Assembly: GCF_900105075.1 (NCBI RefSeq)
Contig: NZ_FNSK01000003.1
Span: forward strand, 1 to 64,000
DNA from: Rhodobacter sp. 24-YEA-8
GTDB taxonomy: Bacteria > Pseudomonadota > Alphaproteobacteria > Rhodobacterales > Rhodobacteraceae
Length of the DNA stretch: 64,000 nt
Direction: 5' to 3'
The notes beneath the pieces were generated by a model, which was not told the origin of the DNA, did not search any database, and was given only the letters and a program-made list of their open reading frames with translations. Numbering within the stretch: position 1 is the stretch's first letter; every line of letters begins with the position of its first letter. The position numbers and the translations under genes are program-made. Positions 8,400 to 18,340 of this stretch are shown in pieces.

Positions 8400-10076
8400 A
8401 TGCGTGTGTCCGTGCTGGAAAGGGAAATTCCTTCTGCTTCGGGGGAATCATTTGCCGCCCGGGGCCGGACCGCGCCGGGGTCGGACATGGCGTCAGGTAC
8501 GGGCCAGGATATGGGGCCAGTGCTGGAGGTGTGCGGGCTTTCGGTCAGCTATCCGACAGTGTCCGGACCTGTCGCGGCGCTGAAAGACATCTCGTTCAGC
8601 CTCGCCGCCGGAGAGACGCTGGCGCTGGTCGGGGAATCGGGCAGTGGCAAAAGCACGGCTGCGCTGGCGGTGCTGGACTACCTGCCCAATGGTGCGCGGC
8701 GCGAGGCGCGGGGCATGCACCTGATGGGGCAGGATCTGATGGCGCTGCGCCCGGCCACGCTCAGGGCGTTGCGGGGCAGGCGGATCACGGCGGTCAGCCA
8801 GCATCCCGGCACGTCCCTGAACCCCGCAATGACCATTGGTGCGCAGCTGACTGAGGTTTCGCGCCATGTGCTGGGTCTCTCCCGCGCCGCCTCGCATGCG
8901 CGCGCTCTGGCGCTGCTGGGAGAGGTGCAGATCCAGAACCCCGGCCGGGTGGCAGGGCTCTATCCGCATCAGCTTTCGGGGGGCATGCAACAGCGGGTGG
9001 CCATCGCCATCGCACTGGCACCAGAGCCTGACCTGATCGTGCTCGACGAGCCGACCACCGCGCTGGATGTCACGGTGCAGCGCCAGATCCTTGAGCTCCT
9101 GGCCGATCTGCAACAGCGGCGCGGTACCGCCTATCTGCTGATCAGCCACGATATTCACCTCGTCAGCGGCTTTGCTGACCGGATCGCGGTGATGCGCGGC
9201 GGCGAGATCCTTGAAACCGGCAGCGTCCGGCACCTGACCGAAACCCCCGCGCATGACTATACCCGCCATCTTCTGGCCAGCGCGCTGGCCCCGGTTTCAG
9301 TCAGGGAGACGGCTGCGGTTTCCTCCCCCGCCCTTTTGCGCGTGAGCGGCCTTGGGCACCGTTTCCGCAACGCCAGCACTTCCGTATTGCAAGAGATCAG
9401 CTTTGACATCGCACCAGGGCGCTGCCTGGGGCTGATCGGCGAATCCGGCTCGGGAAAGTCAACGATCGGCAAGCTGATCTGCGGCATCCATGATCTGCAA
9501 CACGGCCGGATCGAGATGGCGGGCAGCGATCTTCCCGCAGCGGGGGCAGCCCGCAGCCTCGCACAGCGCAACCTTGTGCGCATGGTCTTCCAGTCCCCCG
9601 ATGCGACGCTGAACCCCGCGCATCGGGTCGGTGACATCCTGAAACGGGCGTCGTACCTTGCCGGAGCACCCGACCCCGGAGCGCGGATGCGGGCGCTGTT
9701 CGATCTGGTCCGGCTGCCGCCTGAGCTGGCATCGCGCTACCCGGCGGGGCTTTCGGGCGGGCAGAAGCAGCGGGTGGCAATTGCCCGCGCCTTCGCCTCC
9801 TCGCCAAAGCTTGTCGTATTGGACGAGCCGACCTCGGCGCTGGATGCGACGGTGCAAAAAGAAGTGCTCTCCCTGTTGCAAGAATTGCAGCGCCGTGAAC
9901 AGGTGGCCTTCCTGCTGATCACCCATGATCTGAGCATCCTGCCCGGCATGGCCGATGACCTGGTCGTTCTCAAAGACGGCAAGATCGTTGAAAAGGGTCC
10001 GCAAAACCAGGTGCTGAACGCACCGCGCGAGCCCTATACGCGCGCACTGATCGAAGCTGGCAGGTCGATTTACTGA
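8400..10076 (+). CDS. fused double-domain ABC ATPase, DppD-DppF type
   Basis: A 558-residue protein with two complete ABC ATPase modules. The first has Walker A GESGSGKST (residues 78-86), signature LSGGMQQRV and Walker B VLDEPTTALD. The second has Walker A GESGSGKST (about 345-353), signature LSGGQKQRV and Walker B VLDEPTSALD. Both nucleotide sites look intact. It powers the importer encoded divergently on the minus strand. The start at 8400 has a purine-rich leader; the first 37 residues are low in structure and a start at Met30 or Met38 is also possible. Fusion of the two peptide-importer ATPases is known in this class. Confidence 0.92.
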   Translation: MRVSVLEREIPSASGESFAARGRTAPGSDMASGTGQDMGPVLEVCGLSVSYPTVSGPVAALKDISFSLAAGETLALVGESGSGKSTAALAVLDYLPNGARREARGMHLMGQDLMALRPATLRALRGRRITAVSQHPGTSLNPAMTIGAQLTEVSRHVLGLSRAASHARALALLGEVQIQNPGRVAGLYPHQLSGGMQQRVAIAIALAPEPDLIVLDEPTTALDVTVQRQILELLADLQQRRGTAYLLISHDIHLVSGFADRIAVMRGGEILETGSVRHLTETPAHDYTRHLLASALAPVSVRETAAVSSPALLRVSGLGHRFRNASTSVLQEISFDIAPGRCLGLIGESGSGKSTIGKLICGIHDLQHGRIEMAGSDLPAAGAARSLAQRNLVRMVFQSPDATLNPAHRVGDILKRASYLAGAPDPGARMRALFDLVRLPPELASRYPAGLSGGQKQRVAIARAFASSPKLVVLDEPTSALDATVQKEVLSLLQELQRREQVAFLLITHDLSILPGMADDLVVLKDGKIVEKGPQNQVLNAPREPYTRALIEAGRSIY

Positions 10077-10786
10077 TGACACACCACTGCACATTCAAAC
10101 TCGCTCAGAACATCATGCGGCAAAAGCAACCGCTTCGCCAACGACTTGCATGGCCAAACCCGCTGTCGGTAGCAAATAGCGCCATCGAAACGCCTGCAAG
10201 CTCGCAAAGGGCGGAGAGCCGCCTGACGGCGGTGCGGCATGGCAGACGCAGGGAACTTTGAGAAAGCAGACACTCATGCGCGGCGCAGCAATCACCGTGC
10301 CCGCGATCCGTGTCGGGCGGCAAGCGGCCTGAAGGTGGTGCGGCAGAGCAGTAGCAGCAGGCCGAGAAAGCGATAGCTCAACCAGCGCGCGGAGATGCAA
10401 GCGTGTGCCGGGCCTAAAAGATCGCTGAAGGGGTCAGCACTCGACCTGCACGCAACCCAGGTTATAAAGATGGGCGGGGCGGGCTCGGCTAGTGAACCGC
10501 TATTCAGCTATGTCAATCCTGACGCCCGCATCCTCTCATGCCACTAGGCAAGGCACATCCGACGGATGGCGAGGCGGGAAGCCTCCCTCAGGAAGGTCCG
10601 CAATACGTTCGCATGGCGCCAGCCGATCTTCTGGGCGGAGCTTTCATGGATAGCAGCGTACCGATGGTCTGGCACCTTGCATCGTGATTTTGGCACGCAT
10701 CGCAACCTAGTGGCCCCCAAGTAATCATTGCGAGAAGGAGCCATTTCGTCCTAAATGGCTCAACTTCGTTTCAGCGGGGCTTGAAG
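10077..10786. other. gene-free region between transport locus and defence operon
   Basis: About 700 bases with no convincing gene on either strand. The bases 10205-10235 are nearly the same as 26880-26911, next to an IS3 element, so part of this stretch is likely mobile-element debris. The base composition shifts toward lower GC near its right end, where the defence operon starts. Confidence 0.5.
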
Positions 10787-10993
10787 ATGAAGACGATGTC
10801 GGCGCGAGAAGCAAAGAACGGGTTTGGCCTTCTAATCGACACCGCGCGTGCGGAGCCGGTGCTGATTGAAAAACACGGACGTGGCGTTGTGGTGGTCATC
10901 TCGTTGGAGCAGTTTGAAAAGCTCTCTTTGAGGGCTGGTGGCGGAGGTTTTGCGCCGTCGAATAGCATCGACGCCAAGGGTGGCACCCACTAG
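10787..10993 (+). CDS. orphan Phd/YefM-family antitoxin
   Basis: A 68-residue protein starting MKTMSAREAKNGFG. The pattern SAREAKNGFGLLIDTARAEPVLIEKHGRGVVVV... followed by SLEQFEKL is the standard Phd/YefM DNA-binding fold that represses its own promoter and neutralises a partner toxin. A TTG two codons earlier is an alternative start. No toxin gene (Doc, RelE or PIN type) lies on either side; the next gene is the helicase at 11031. It may be left over from a lost pair, be matched by a toxin elsewhere, or serve as a regulator of the adjacent defence operon. The last two options are inference. Confidence 0.75.
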   Translation: MKTMSAREAKNGFGLLIDTARAEPVLIEKHGRGVVVVISLEQFEKLSLRAGGGGFAPSNSIDAKGGTH

Positions 10994-11030
10994 GGCCCCG
11001 GGCCGTCTTTGCGGAAGCGTAGCACGTAGA

Positions 11031-14000
11031 ATGAATGAAATGGAATTAGAAGTGGACGTGAAAGCGGGACGCTCAGGGATCAAGGATAACCGCAGCAGGG
11101 GGGCTGTTCGGGACTTCATCATTGAACGCGCAGTTCCGGCTAGTCGACTGTCTGTTGTTTCTGCCTATTTCACGACCTTCGCCTATGATCGTCTACGCGA
11201 AACGCTTGATAGCGTTGGACACATGCGTTTCTTGTTTGGTGAGCCTAGGTTCTTGAAAGACGCCGACAATGCAGATCTTATTCCTCCAGCTTTTTCGTTC
11301 GATGAGTCCGGACTACGCTTGAACGAACAAATCCGCCAGCGATCGGCCGCTCTACGATGCGCCCGTTGGATCAAAGATCGCGTCGAAATACGGTCGGTAA
11401 AACGCTCGGGTTTGCTGCATGGTAAGCTCATTCATGTTGACGATGGTCGACGTCCGCATGCGCTGCTTGGTAGTTCAAACTTCACGATCAACGGGCTTGG
11501 GCTGGGTGACTCGCCAAACATCGAACTCAACTTGATTGTCGACAGTGATCGTGACCGAGAGGATCTCCTCGCTTGGTTTGACGAGCTATGGAACGACACC
11601 GTACTTACCGAAGACGTGCGAGAGGAAGTACTTCGCGCCCTCCAGGCCAGCTACGCTCACGCGACTCCAGAGTTTGTATACTTCAAGACTCTGCTCCACG
11701 TTTTCGGCGACTACATTAGCGACCAGGCGGCTGAAGACGCACTGATTCAGCAAACTGCGTTCGAGCAAACTGCAATTTGGCGCAACTTGTTCGACTTCCA
11801 GCGCGATGGTTTGCGCGCGGTGCTCGGAAAAATCGAAAAGCATGGCGGGTGTATCCTTGCTGACAGCGTGGGCTTAGGCAAGACGTTCACCGCGCTGGCG
11901 GTCATCAAGTGGTTCGAGAAGCGCAACAAGAACGTGCTTGTGCTTTGCCCAAAAAAACTTCGTGAGAACTGGACTGACTACCTCGCAGTCAATAACAGCG
12001 AGATGAACCCGCTTCGGGAAGACAGATTCGGCTATACTGTTCTGTCTCATACCGATCTTTCGCGTGAGAAGGGCAAGGTCGGTGATATTGATCTCTCGCG
12101 TATCGAATGGGGCAACTACGATCTGGTCGTCATTGACGAATCTCACAACTTCCGAAGCGCAGCCCGGAACAAGACGGTCGGTGGGCGACGCAGCCGATAT
12201 GAACGGCTGATGGACGAGGTGGTTAAGGCAGGGATCTCGACAAAGGTTCTTCTGCTATCGGCTACCCCTGTGAACAACGATCTTAGTGATCTCAAAGCCC
12301 AACTCGACCTGATCTCCGCCGACAAAATCGACGGATTCAAAGAACTCGGCGTCCCGAACCTTGGCGCGCTGATCGGTGGCGCAAGACGTCGCTTTGCCGA
12401 CTGGGCGAAGAGCGGCAGCCGAGATGCCGGAGAACTGCTAAACAAACTGCCACCAGCTCTGTTCGGCCTGCTCGACGGCGTGACCATTGCGCGTTCGCGA
12501 AAGCACGTCGAACGCCACTACGCTGGGTCCATGGAAAAGATTGGTGGGTTTCCAAGGCGCACGGCACCGGAATCTATTTTCGCCAACATTGATATTCTGG
12601 GCGGCTTTCCGGCCTTTGAGGAGGTGGATTCCGCAATCAGTAAACTGGAGCTTGCACTCTACGGTCCACTGACATTCGTGCTGCCCGAGTTTCGCTCCTT
12701 CTATGATAAGGGGGGGAATTTTGACCAGGCCAATCGCGAAAAGTACCTAATTGCGATGATGAAGGTCGGTTTCCTGAAGCGGCTGGAAAGCTCAGTAAGC
12801 TCATTCCGTCTGACTATGGATCGAATGATCGCTCGCATTGATCAGCGGCTCAGGGATATTGAGGTCTTCGATACGACCGCAGCCTTTGACACGCCCGTCC
12901 CTGACGAGACTGAACTGGACGATGAATTGGAAGAAGCTTTCGAGGTCGGCGGCGCTTTGAAGTACAAGCTTTCGCACATTGATCGATCGGCGTGGAAGTC
13001 GGCGCTAACACGTGATCGTGACCGCATTATCGCGCTGACCACAGAGGCGCGAAATGTGTCGCCAGATCGCGACGCGAAGTTGTCACGGCTCAAGGAAATC
13101 ATTCGGACTAAGGCGCATGAGCCCACGATAAACCAAGATGGTGAAAGAAACCGAAAGATCATCCTCTTCACCGCGTTCACTGATACAGCCCGCTATCTGT
13201 ATGAGGAATTACTCCCCGTCGCCCGCGAATGCGGGCTACACGCAGCCTTGGTGACGGGCGATGAATGTAAGGCGACCTTCGGTCGAGCACGATTTCAGGA
13301 TGCGTTAGTTAATTTTGCACCGCGTGCCAAACGCCGTTCCGCGATGCGCGGTGCCGAGGCCAACGGTGAAATTGATTTGCTGATCGCAACTGATTGCATT
13401 TCCGAAGGCCAGAATCTCCAGGATGCTGATCTGCTGGTGAATGTGGACATTCACTGGAATCCAGTCCGCCTCATCCAACGCTTTGGACGGATCGACCGTA
13501 TTGGTAGTCGCAACACCACGATACAGATGGTCAACTTTTGGCCGACCGAGGACTTGAACAAATACTTGCACCTCAAAGATCGCGTTGAGTCCCGCATGGC
13601 ATTGGTTGATCTCTCGGCCACGGGCGACGACGATTTGCTCAACGCTCGCACCGGTGCCGATTTCGACGCGCGCTGGCGCGACGATCAACTCTTGCGACTG
13701 AAAGACGAGGTCTTTGACCTAGAGGAAACCGGAGGCGGCGTGACGCTGTCCGATTTCGCACTCGACGATTTTCGCGCAGACCTTCTCGGTTTTGCTCGCA
13801 CTAACGAGCAGGTATTACGCGATGCGCCGCTCGGACTACACGCGGTCGTTCCGAACGTATTCGAGGGAGGTTCCCTGGAGCCGGGCGTCATCTTCTGTCT
13901 TCGTCGCCGTCCACCTGATCCGAACCCGGAACAGGCGAAAATCAACCCTCTTGATCCCCACTATCTGGTCTATGTGAAGGACGACGGGACGGTTCGTTTA

Positions 14001-14297
14001 GGCTTTGGTCAACCCAAGCCAATCTTGGACGCCTTTCGTGCGCTGTGCTTGGGTCGAGGGGAGCCGTTCGAGGCGCTCTGCAATGCTTTTGACGACGAGA
14101 CAGACCACGGTGAGAAGATGGATCGTTACGATGAGTTGATACGTGCTGCGGTTACTTCGATCGGAGAGACTTCAGCTGCCCGTACCTTGACTGCACTGAC
14201 AGGCTCTCGCGGAGCCCGTGTGCCTGACGGAATTGCACAGGCGCGGGTCAGCCTGGACTACGATCTCATTACTTGGCTCATCATCAGGCCGACTTGA
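11031..14297 (+). CDS. PLD-domain SNF2-type helicase (candidate defence system, gene 1)
   Basis: A 1088-residue protein. The N-terminal part has a phospholipase-D-like module with HGKLIHVDD (about residue 130) and GSSNFT (about 147). The helicase core follows: Walker A ADSVGLGKTFTAL (about 278-287), the DESH box in VVIDESHNF (about 367), and motifs V-VI ATDCISEGQNLQ and QRFGRIDRIGS (about 815). The PLD part may be a DNA-binding or cutting unit, and the motor likely translocates on duplex DNA. The ATG at 11031 is chosen because upstream in-frame starts run into the antitoxin gene. It is seven bases from the methylase gene and has lower GC and more mixed codons than the flanks, which suggests recent transfer. 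Confidence 0.88.
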   Translation: MNEMELEVDVKAGRSGIKDNRSRGAVRDFIIERAVPASRLSVVSAYFTTFAYDRLRETLDSVGHMRFLFGEPRFLKDADNADLIPPAFSFDESGLRLNEQIRQRSAALRCARWIKDRVEIRSVKRSGLLHGKLIHVDDGRRPHALLGSSNFTINGLGLGDSPNIELNLIVDSDRDREDLLAWFDELWNDTVLTEDVREEVLRALQASYAHATPEFVYFKTLLHVFGDYISDQAAEDALIQQTAFEQTAIWRNLFDFQRDGLRAVLGKIEKHGGCILADSVGLGKTFTALAVIKWFEKRNKNVLVLCPKKLRENWTDYLAVNNSEMNPLREDRFGYTVLSHTDLSREKGKVGDIDLSRIEWGNYDLVVIDESHNFRSAARNKTVGGRRSRYERLMDEVVKAGISTKVLLLSATPVNNDLSDLKAQLDLISADKIDGFKELGVPNLGALIGGARRRFADWAKSGSRDAGELLNKLPPALFGLLDGVTIARSRKHVERHYAGSMEKIGGFPRRTAPESIFANIDILGGFPAFEEVDSAISKLELALYGPLTFVLPEFRSFYDKGGNFDQANREKYLIAMMKVGFLKRLESSVSSFRLTMDRMIARIDQRLRDIEVFDTTAAFDTPVPDETELDDELEEAFEVGGALKYKLSHIDRSAWKSALTRDRDRIIALTTEARNVSPDRDAKLSRLKEIIRTKAHEPTINQDGERNRKIILFTAFTDTARYLYEELLPVARECGLHAALVTGDECKATFGRARFQDALVNFAPRAKRRSAMRGAEANGEIDLLIATDCISEGQNLQDADLLVNVDIHWNPVRLIQRFGRIDRIGSRNTTIQMVNFWPTEDLNKYLHLKDRVESRMALVDLSATGDDDLLNARTGADFDARWRDDQLLRLKDEVFDLEETGGGVTLSDFALDDFRADLLGFARTNEQVLRDAPLGLHAVVPNVFEGGSLEPGVIFCLRRRPPDPNPEQAKINPLDPHYLVYVKDDGTVRLGFGQPKPILDAFRALCLGRGEPFEALCNAFDDETDHGEKMDRYDELIRAAVTSIGETSAARTLTALTGSRGARVPDGIAQARVSLDYDLITWLIIRPT

Positions 14298-14304
14298 GGG
14301 AAGA

Positions 14305-17300
14305 ATGAGTCACTCAGCAGAACGTCTCTCTCAGATCCGAGACGCAGTTTCAGGGCTAGCCGACGTCGATCTCGCTGGAGCAGGTCGGCAACTGCTTGAT
14401 GTCATGGGCTACCGCAGCCCGAAGACATTGGACGCGCCGAGCGCACCTGCTCATTTTCTCGACGCACTCGGCTTGGATGCAACGCGTATCGACACGCATC
14501 GATGGCGCGCGGTGCACTTTCTTTTTCAGCTCACCGGTGATGAATTTCCGGCTCTTTCGCGAGGCGCGGATCCTGAAACCGGAGAGAGTTTCCAGCGCGG
14601 AGCCATCGACTCATTTGTTTTTATCGCGATCGATCTGAATGATGGAAACTGGTCGCGCAGGCAGCTTGTGGCGATCGTACGGGAGCTTAATCGTGGGTTC
14701 GCCATGCCTGCGATCGTATTGTTGCGCCACAACAGGCGTGCGACGCTGACCGTCATCGACCGCAGAGCTAACCGGCGCGATCCCTCGCGTGACGTCGTCG
14801 GCGGGCGGATCAGTCTGGTCAAGGACATCAGCCTTGCCCGACCTCATCGGGCTCATGTGGAAATCCTAGCCGACCTGTCATTCCCTGCACTCGCCCGGCG
14901 CAAGGCTCCCTCGGATTTCCGCGCGCTCTACGACCTCTGGCTAGAGGCGCTCTCGGCGACCGAACTCAACAAGCGTTTCTACGAGGAATTGGCCAACTGG
15001 TTCGCTTGGGCGAGCACGAGCGCGCCGGTCGCCTTCCCGAAGGGACAGGGCAATGGTGAGGGTGCTAAGGAAATCGCGCTGATCCGCCTGCTCACGCGCC
15101 TCATGTTCGTCTGGTTCATCAAGGAAAAGGGTCTGGTTCCCGAGGCGCTTTTCGATGGGCCCGTGCTCGCGAAGCTCCTGAAGGAGCCGCCTGCGGCATC
15201 TCCCGGAGGCCACGGCTACTATCCTGCCGTCCTCCAGAACCTGTTCTTTGCCACTCTCAACACCGAAATGTCTGATCGGCGCTGGCGGCACGATGAGGGT
15301 GGGCAGTCGAAGGACTATCTAGGCCACCACGTCTATCGTCACGCGGCACTGTTCGCCGATCCTAACTGTGCGTTGGAAGCCTTCGCCGATGTGCCGTTCC
15401 TCAACGGCGGCCTCTTCGAATGCCTAGACACTGAGATTGCCAGTGATGATCCGCGCGCCGGGAATGGCGAGCGGGAACGCGGGCGGCTGATCCTCCGCAT
15501 CGATGGCTTTTCCGACCAGACCGACAAGCAGCCGCGACTGCCGAACGCCCTCTTCTTCGGCGGCGCGAAAGGGATCGATCTTTCTGGCTGGTTCGAGAAG
15601 GCCAAGGCGCCGCGCGATGTCCCGGGCCTGATCGACCTTTTCGAGCGCTACAAGTTCACCGTCGAAGAAAATACGCCTTTGGAGGAGGAGGCTGCACTCG
15701 ATCCCGAACTGCTGGGCAAGGTGTTCGAGAACCTACTCGCTTCCTACAACGAAGATACCGCGACAACCGCGCGAAGTAAGTCGGGGAGTTTTTACACCCC
15801 GCGAGAGGTGGTCGATTTCATGGTGGACGAGGCGCTCGTCGCCTGGCTTTTGCCGAATCTCCCGAGTGAACTTGACCTGAACGGCGGCAAACCGCGCCAG
15901 CGGGGGTTCGATCTTGCCACTGCCCCAAGTGAACTGGATCTGGAAAGCCCTCCCTCTGCGCAATCCGCAGCGACTGGGGGCAAAGATGAGCAGCGTCTGC
16001 GCCACCTTCTCAGCTTTGCAAGTCGTGAGCACGAATTCAGCCCGGCCCAGGTGGATGCACTGATCGCCGCCATCGAAAGCTGCAAGGCCATCGACCCAGC
16101 CGTTGGATCGGGTGCCTTCCCTCTCGGTCTGCTGCAAAAGCTGGTGCACATGCTCGACGTGCTGGATCCGGGCGGGCAGAAGTGGCGGGCACGCAACCGG
16201 CTCTACTATGAGCGGCGACTCGCAGACGCCGACGCTATCCCAGCCGTCAATGAACGCGCGGCCGAGTTCGAGAAGGCCGAGGAGGCGCTGGCAGAGTTCG
16301 ATGCCAAGTTCGAAAGCGGTCATGAAAAGGACTACACCCGCAAGCTGTTCCTGATCGAACGATGCCTGCATGGCGTGGACATTCAGCCGATCGCCGTGCA
16401 GATTGCCAAGCTGCGCTGCTTCATCAGCCTTGCAGTCGAACAGAAAGAAGACCCCACGCGCCCCAATCGGGGGATCACACCGCTGCCCAACCTTGAAGCT
16501 AAGTTTGTCGCCGCCAATACACTGACGCCGCTACATCGCAGCGGTCAGACGGGGCTGGTCAGCCAAGATTTGCTCAAGAAACAGCGGGCGCTGCGCGAGG
16601 CCAACCGTGCCTTCTTTGCCGCCGCCAATGGTGCGGCCAAACGGCGGGAACAGCGCAGGATCAAGCAGCTGCGCGCAGAAATCGCCGAAGAGGTGACGCG
16701 CGACCATGCCTTTGTCAGCGAGGACGCACGGAAACTTGCGGCATGGGATCCCTTCGATCCCAACGCGTTCGCGCCCTTCTTTGACGGCGAATGGATGTTC
16801 GGGCTGGATGCTTCGGTCAACGAGGGCTGGTTCGACATCGCCTTCGCCAATCCGCCTTACATCCGGCAGGAAAAGATTGAGAGCTTCCGCGTGAACGACA
16901 AGCCGGTCATCGCAAAGGCCCAGCTCAAGGCGGACTACAAGACCTTCGTCGGCACGGCCGACATCTATGTATATTTCTATGAGCGGGCGCTGCGGTTGCT
17001 GAAACCATCCGGTGCGCTTGCCTTCATCACCTCGAACAAGTGGTATCGGGCCGGCTATGGCAAGGGTCTGCGCGAGTGGCTCAGTACCAACGCACGCATC
17101 CTGAAGATCATCGACTTCGGCGACGCCCCCGTTTTCGAGGCGATTGCCTATCCCACCATCCTTGTTGGCACACGCAAAACATCGCCTGGCAAGCCTGGAC
17201 CGAGCGAGACCATCCAGTCGCTTAACTGGGTTCCAGTTGATGGGGAGGATCCGAATGATTCGGTCCGCCGTTTCCCCGAACGCTTCGCCGCCGAGGCTTT

Positions 17301-18339
17301 CGCAATGCCGCAGGCCGAGCTGTCGGCGGGCGGCTGGCATTTAGAGCCGCAAGCCGAGCGCAACTTGGTCGCGCGGCTATGCGCAGCGGGAACACCGCTG
17401 GGGGAGTGGTGCAAAGGGCGTTTCTACTATGGCATTAAGACCGGCCTAAACGACGCCTTCGTGATCGACGGCGCCAAGCGTGCAGAACTGATCGCCGCCG
17501 ATCCAAAAAGCGAGGAGATCATCAAGCCCTTCTTGCGTGGGCGCGATGTAAAGCGCTGGAAAGCGGAACCGGCGGATAAGTGGCTAATCTTCACGCGACA
17601 TGGCATCAACATCGACCACTTTTCGGCCATCAAGGCCCATTTGGAGATGTTTCGCACCCAACTCGAGCCGAAGCCACGCAATTGGAACGATAAGCGCGAC
17701 GGCGCTTGGAAAGGGCGCAAATCCGGACCCTATAAGTGGTATGAGATACAGGACAGCATTTCGTATTGGCGAGAGTTCGAGACAACTAAGATCCTATACC
17801 CTGATATATTTGAGCGGCCCTCGTTCGTTTGGGATGAGGTCGGCTATTTTGCTGGAAATACGACGTATTTCATTCCTACTGAGGCGAAATGGCTCACCGT
17901 GTATCTGAATAGCTCAGTATTTCATTGGTTTTATAGTCGGATCTCAAACAGTATCAGGGGCGGCTATCTCCGAGCATTTTCCGATGTCATGAAGAAGGTC
18001 CCTGTGCCTAAAGTAGCTGAAAACAACATGGCCACCATGAATTTGATCGCTGACGCCCTTCACGCCATGCTTGAACAAAACATCCGCCTCGAAGCCCTGA
18101 TCAACGCCTTTGTCTATGAACTTTTCTTCGCCGATGAACTGCACGCACAAAATCTGCACCCCTTTGCCGTCGCACGGGAGGCTGGGTTGATGAAACTGGA
18201 AGGGTTGAAAGGCGAAGCGCTTGCGCACGCCGCCAACAGCTGGTCTCGCTGCCTCGCCGACCCTGCGCACCCGCTTTATGCCACGCTCTTTGACCTGCAG
18301 TCGATCGACGCGGTTAGGATCATCGAGGGGCGTACCTGA
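14305..18339 (+). CDS. Eco57I-like adenine methyltransferase, giant form (candidate defence system, gene 2)
   Basis: A 1344-residue protein. The conserved order is SGSFYTPREVVDFMV (about residue 493), the AdoMet motif IDPAVGSGAFPLGLL (about 597) and the catalytic NPPY in FANPPYIRQEK (about 848). A C-terminal target-recognition region follows (GRFYYGIKTGLNDAFVI, then KPFLRGRDVKRW). This is the architecture of type IIG/BREX-PglX-like N6-adenine methylases. The first 480 residues are typical of this class, but no PD-(D/E)xK catalytic set could be confidently picked out. The start at 14305 follows a gggaaga leader; stop-to-start distance to the helicase is seven bases. It presumably marks self DNA while the helicase and ATPase act on unmarked DNA. 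Confidence 0.9.
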   Translation: MSHSAERLSQIRDAVSGLADVDLAGAGRQLLDVMGYRSPKTLDAPSAPAHFLDALGLDATRIDTHRWRAVHFLFQLTGDEFPALSRGADPETGESFQRGAIDSFVFIAIDLNDGNWSRRQLVAIVRELNRGFAMPAIVLLRHNRRATLTVIDRRANRRDPSRDVVGGRISLVKDISLARPHRAHVEILADLSFPALARRKAPSDFRALYDLWLEALSATELNKRFYEELANWFAWASTSAPVAFPKGQGNGEGAKEIALIRLLTRLMFVWFIKEKGLVPEALFDGPVLAKLLKEPPAASPGGHGYYPAVLQNLFFATLNTEMSDRRWRHDEGGQSKDYLGHHVYRHAALFADPNCALEAFADVPFLNGGLFECLDTEIASDDPRAGNGERERGRLILRIDGFSDQTDKQPRLPNALFFGGAKGIDLSGWFEKAKAPRDVPGLIDLFERYKFTVEENTPLEEEAALDPELLGKVFENLLASYNEDTATTARSKSGSFYTPREVVDFMVDEALVAWLLPNLPSELDLNGGKPRQRGFDLATAPSELDLESPPSAQSAATGGKDEQRLRHLLSFASREHEFSPAQVDALIAAIESCKAIDPAVGSGAFPLGLLQKLVHMLDVLDPGGQKWRARNRLYYERRLADADAIPAVNERAAEFEKAEEALAEFDAKFESGHEKDYTRKLFLIERCLHGVDIQPIAVQIAKLRCFISLAVEQKEDPTRPNRGITPLPNLEAKFVAANTLTPLHRSGQTGLVSQDLLKKQRALREANRAFFAAANGAAKRREQRRIKQLRAEIAEEVTRDHAFVSEDARKLAAWDPFDPNAFAPFFDGEWMFGLDASVNEGWFDIAFANPPYIRQEKIESFRVNDKPVIAKAQLKADYKTFVGTADIYVYFYERALRLLKPSGALAFITSNKWYRAGYGKGLREWLSTNARILKIIDFGDAPVFEAIAYPTILVGTRKTSPGKPGPSETIQSLNWVPVDGEDPNDSVRRFPERFAAEAFAMPQAELSAGGWHLEPQAERNLVARLCAAGTPLGEWCKGRFYYGIKTGLNDAFVIDGAKRAELIAADPKSEEIIKPFLRGRDVKRWKAEPADKWLIFTRHGINIDHFSAIKAHLEMFRTQLEPKPRNWNDKRDGAWKGRKSGPYKWYEIQDSISYWREFETTKILYPDIFERPSFVWDEVGYFAGNTTYFIPTEAKWLTVYLNSSVFHWFYSRISNSIRGGYLRAFSDVMKKVPVPKVAENNMATMNLIADALHAMLEQNIRLEALINAFVYELFFADELHAQNLHPFAVAREAGLMKLEGLKGEALAHAANSWSRCLADPAHPLYATLFDLQSIDAVRIIEGRT

Positions 18340-18340
18340 G

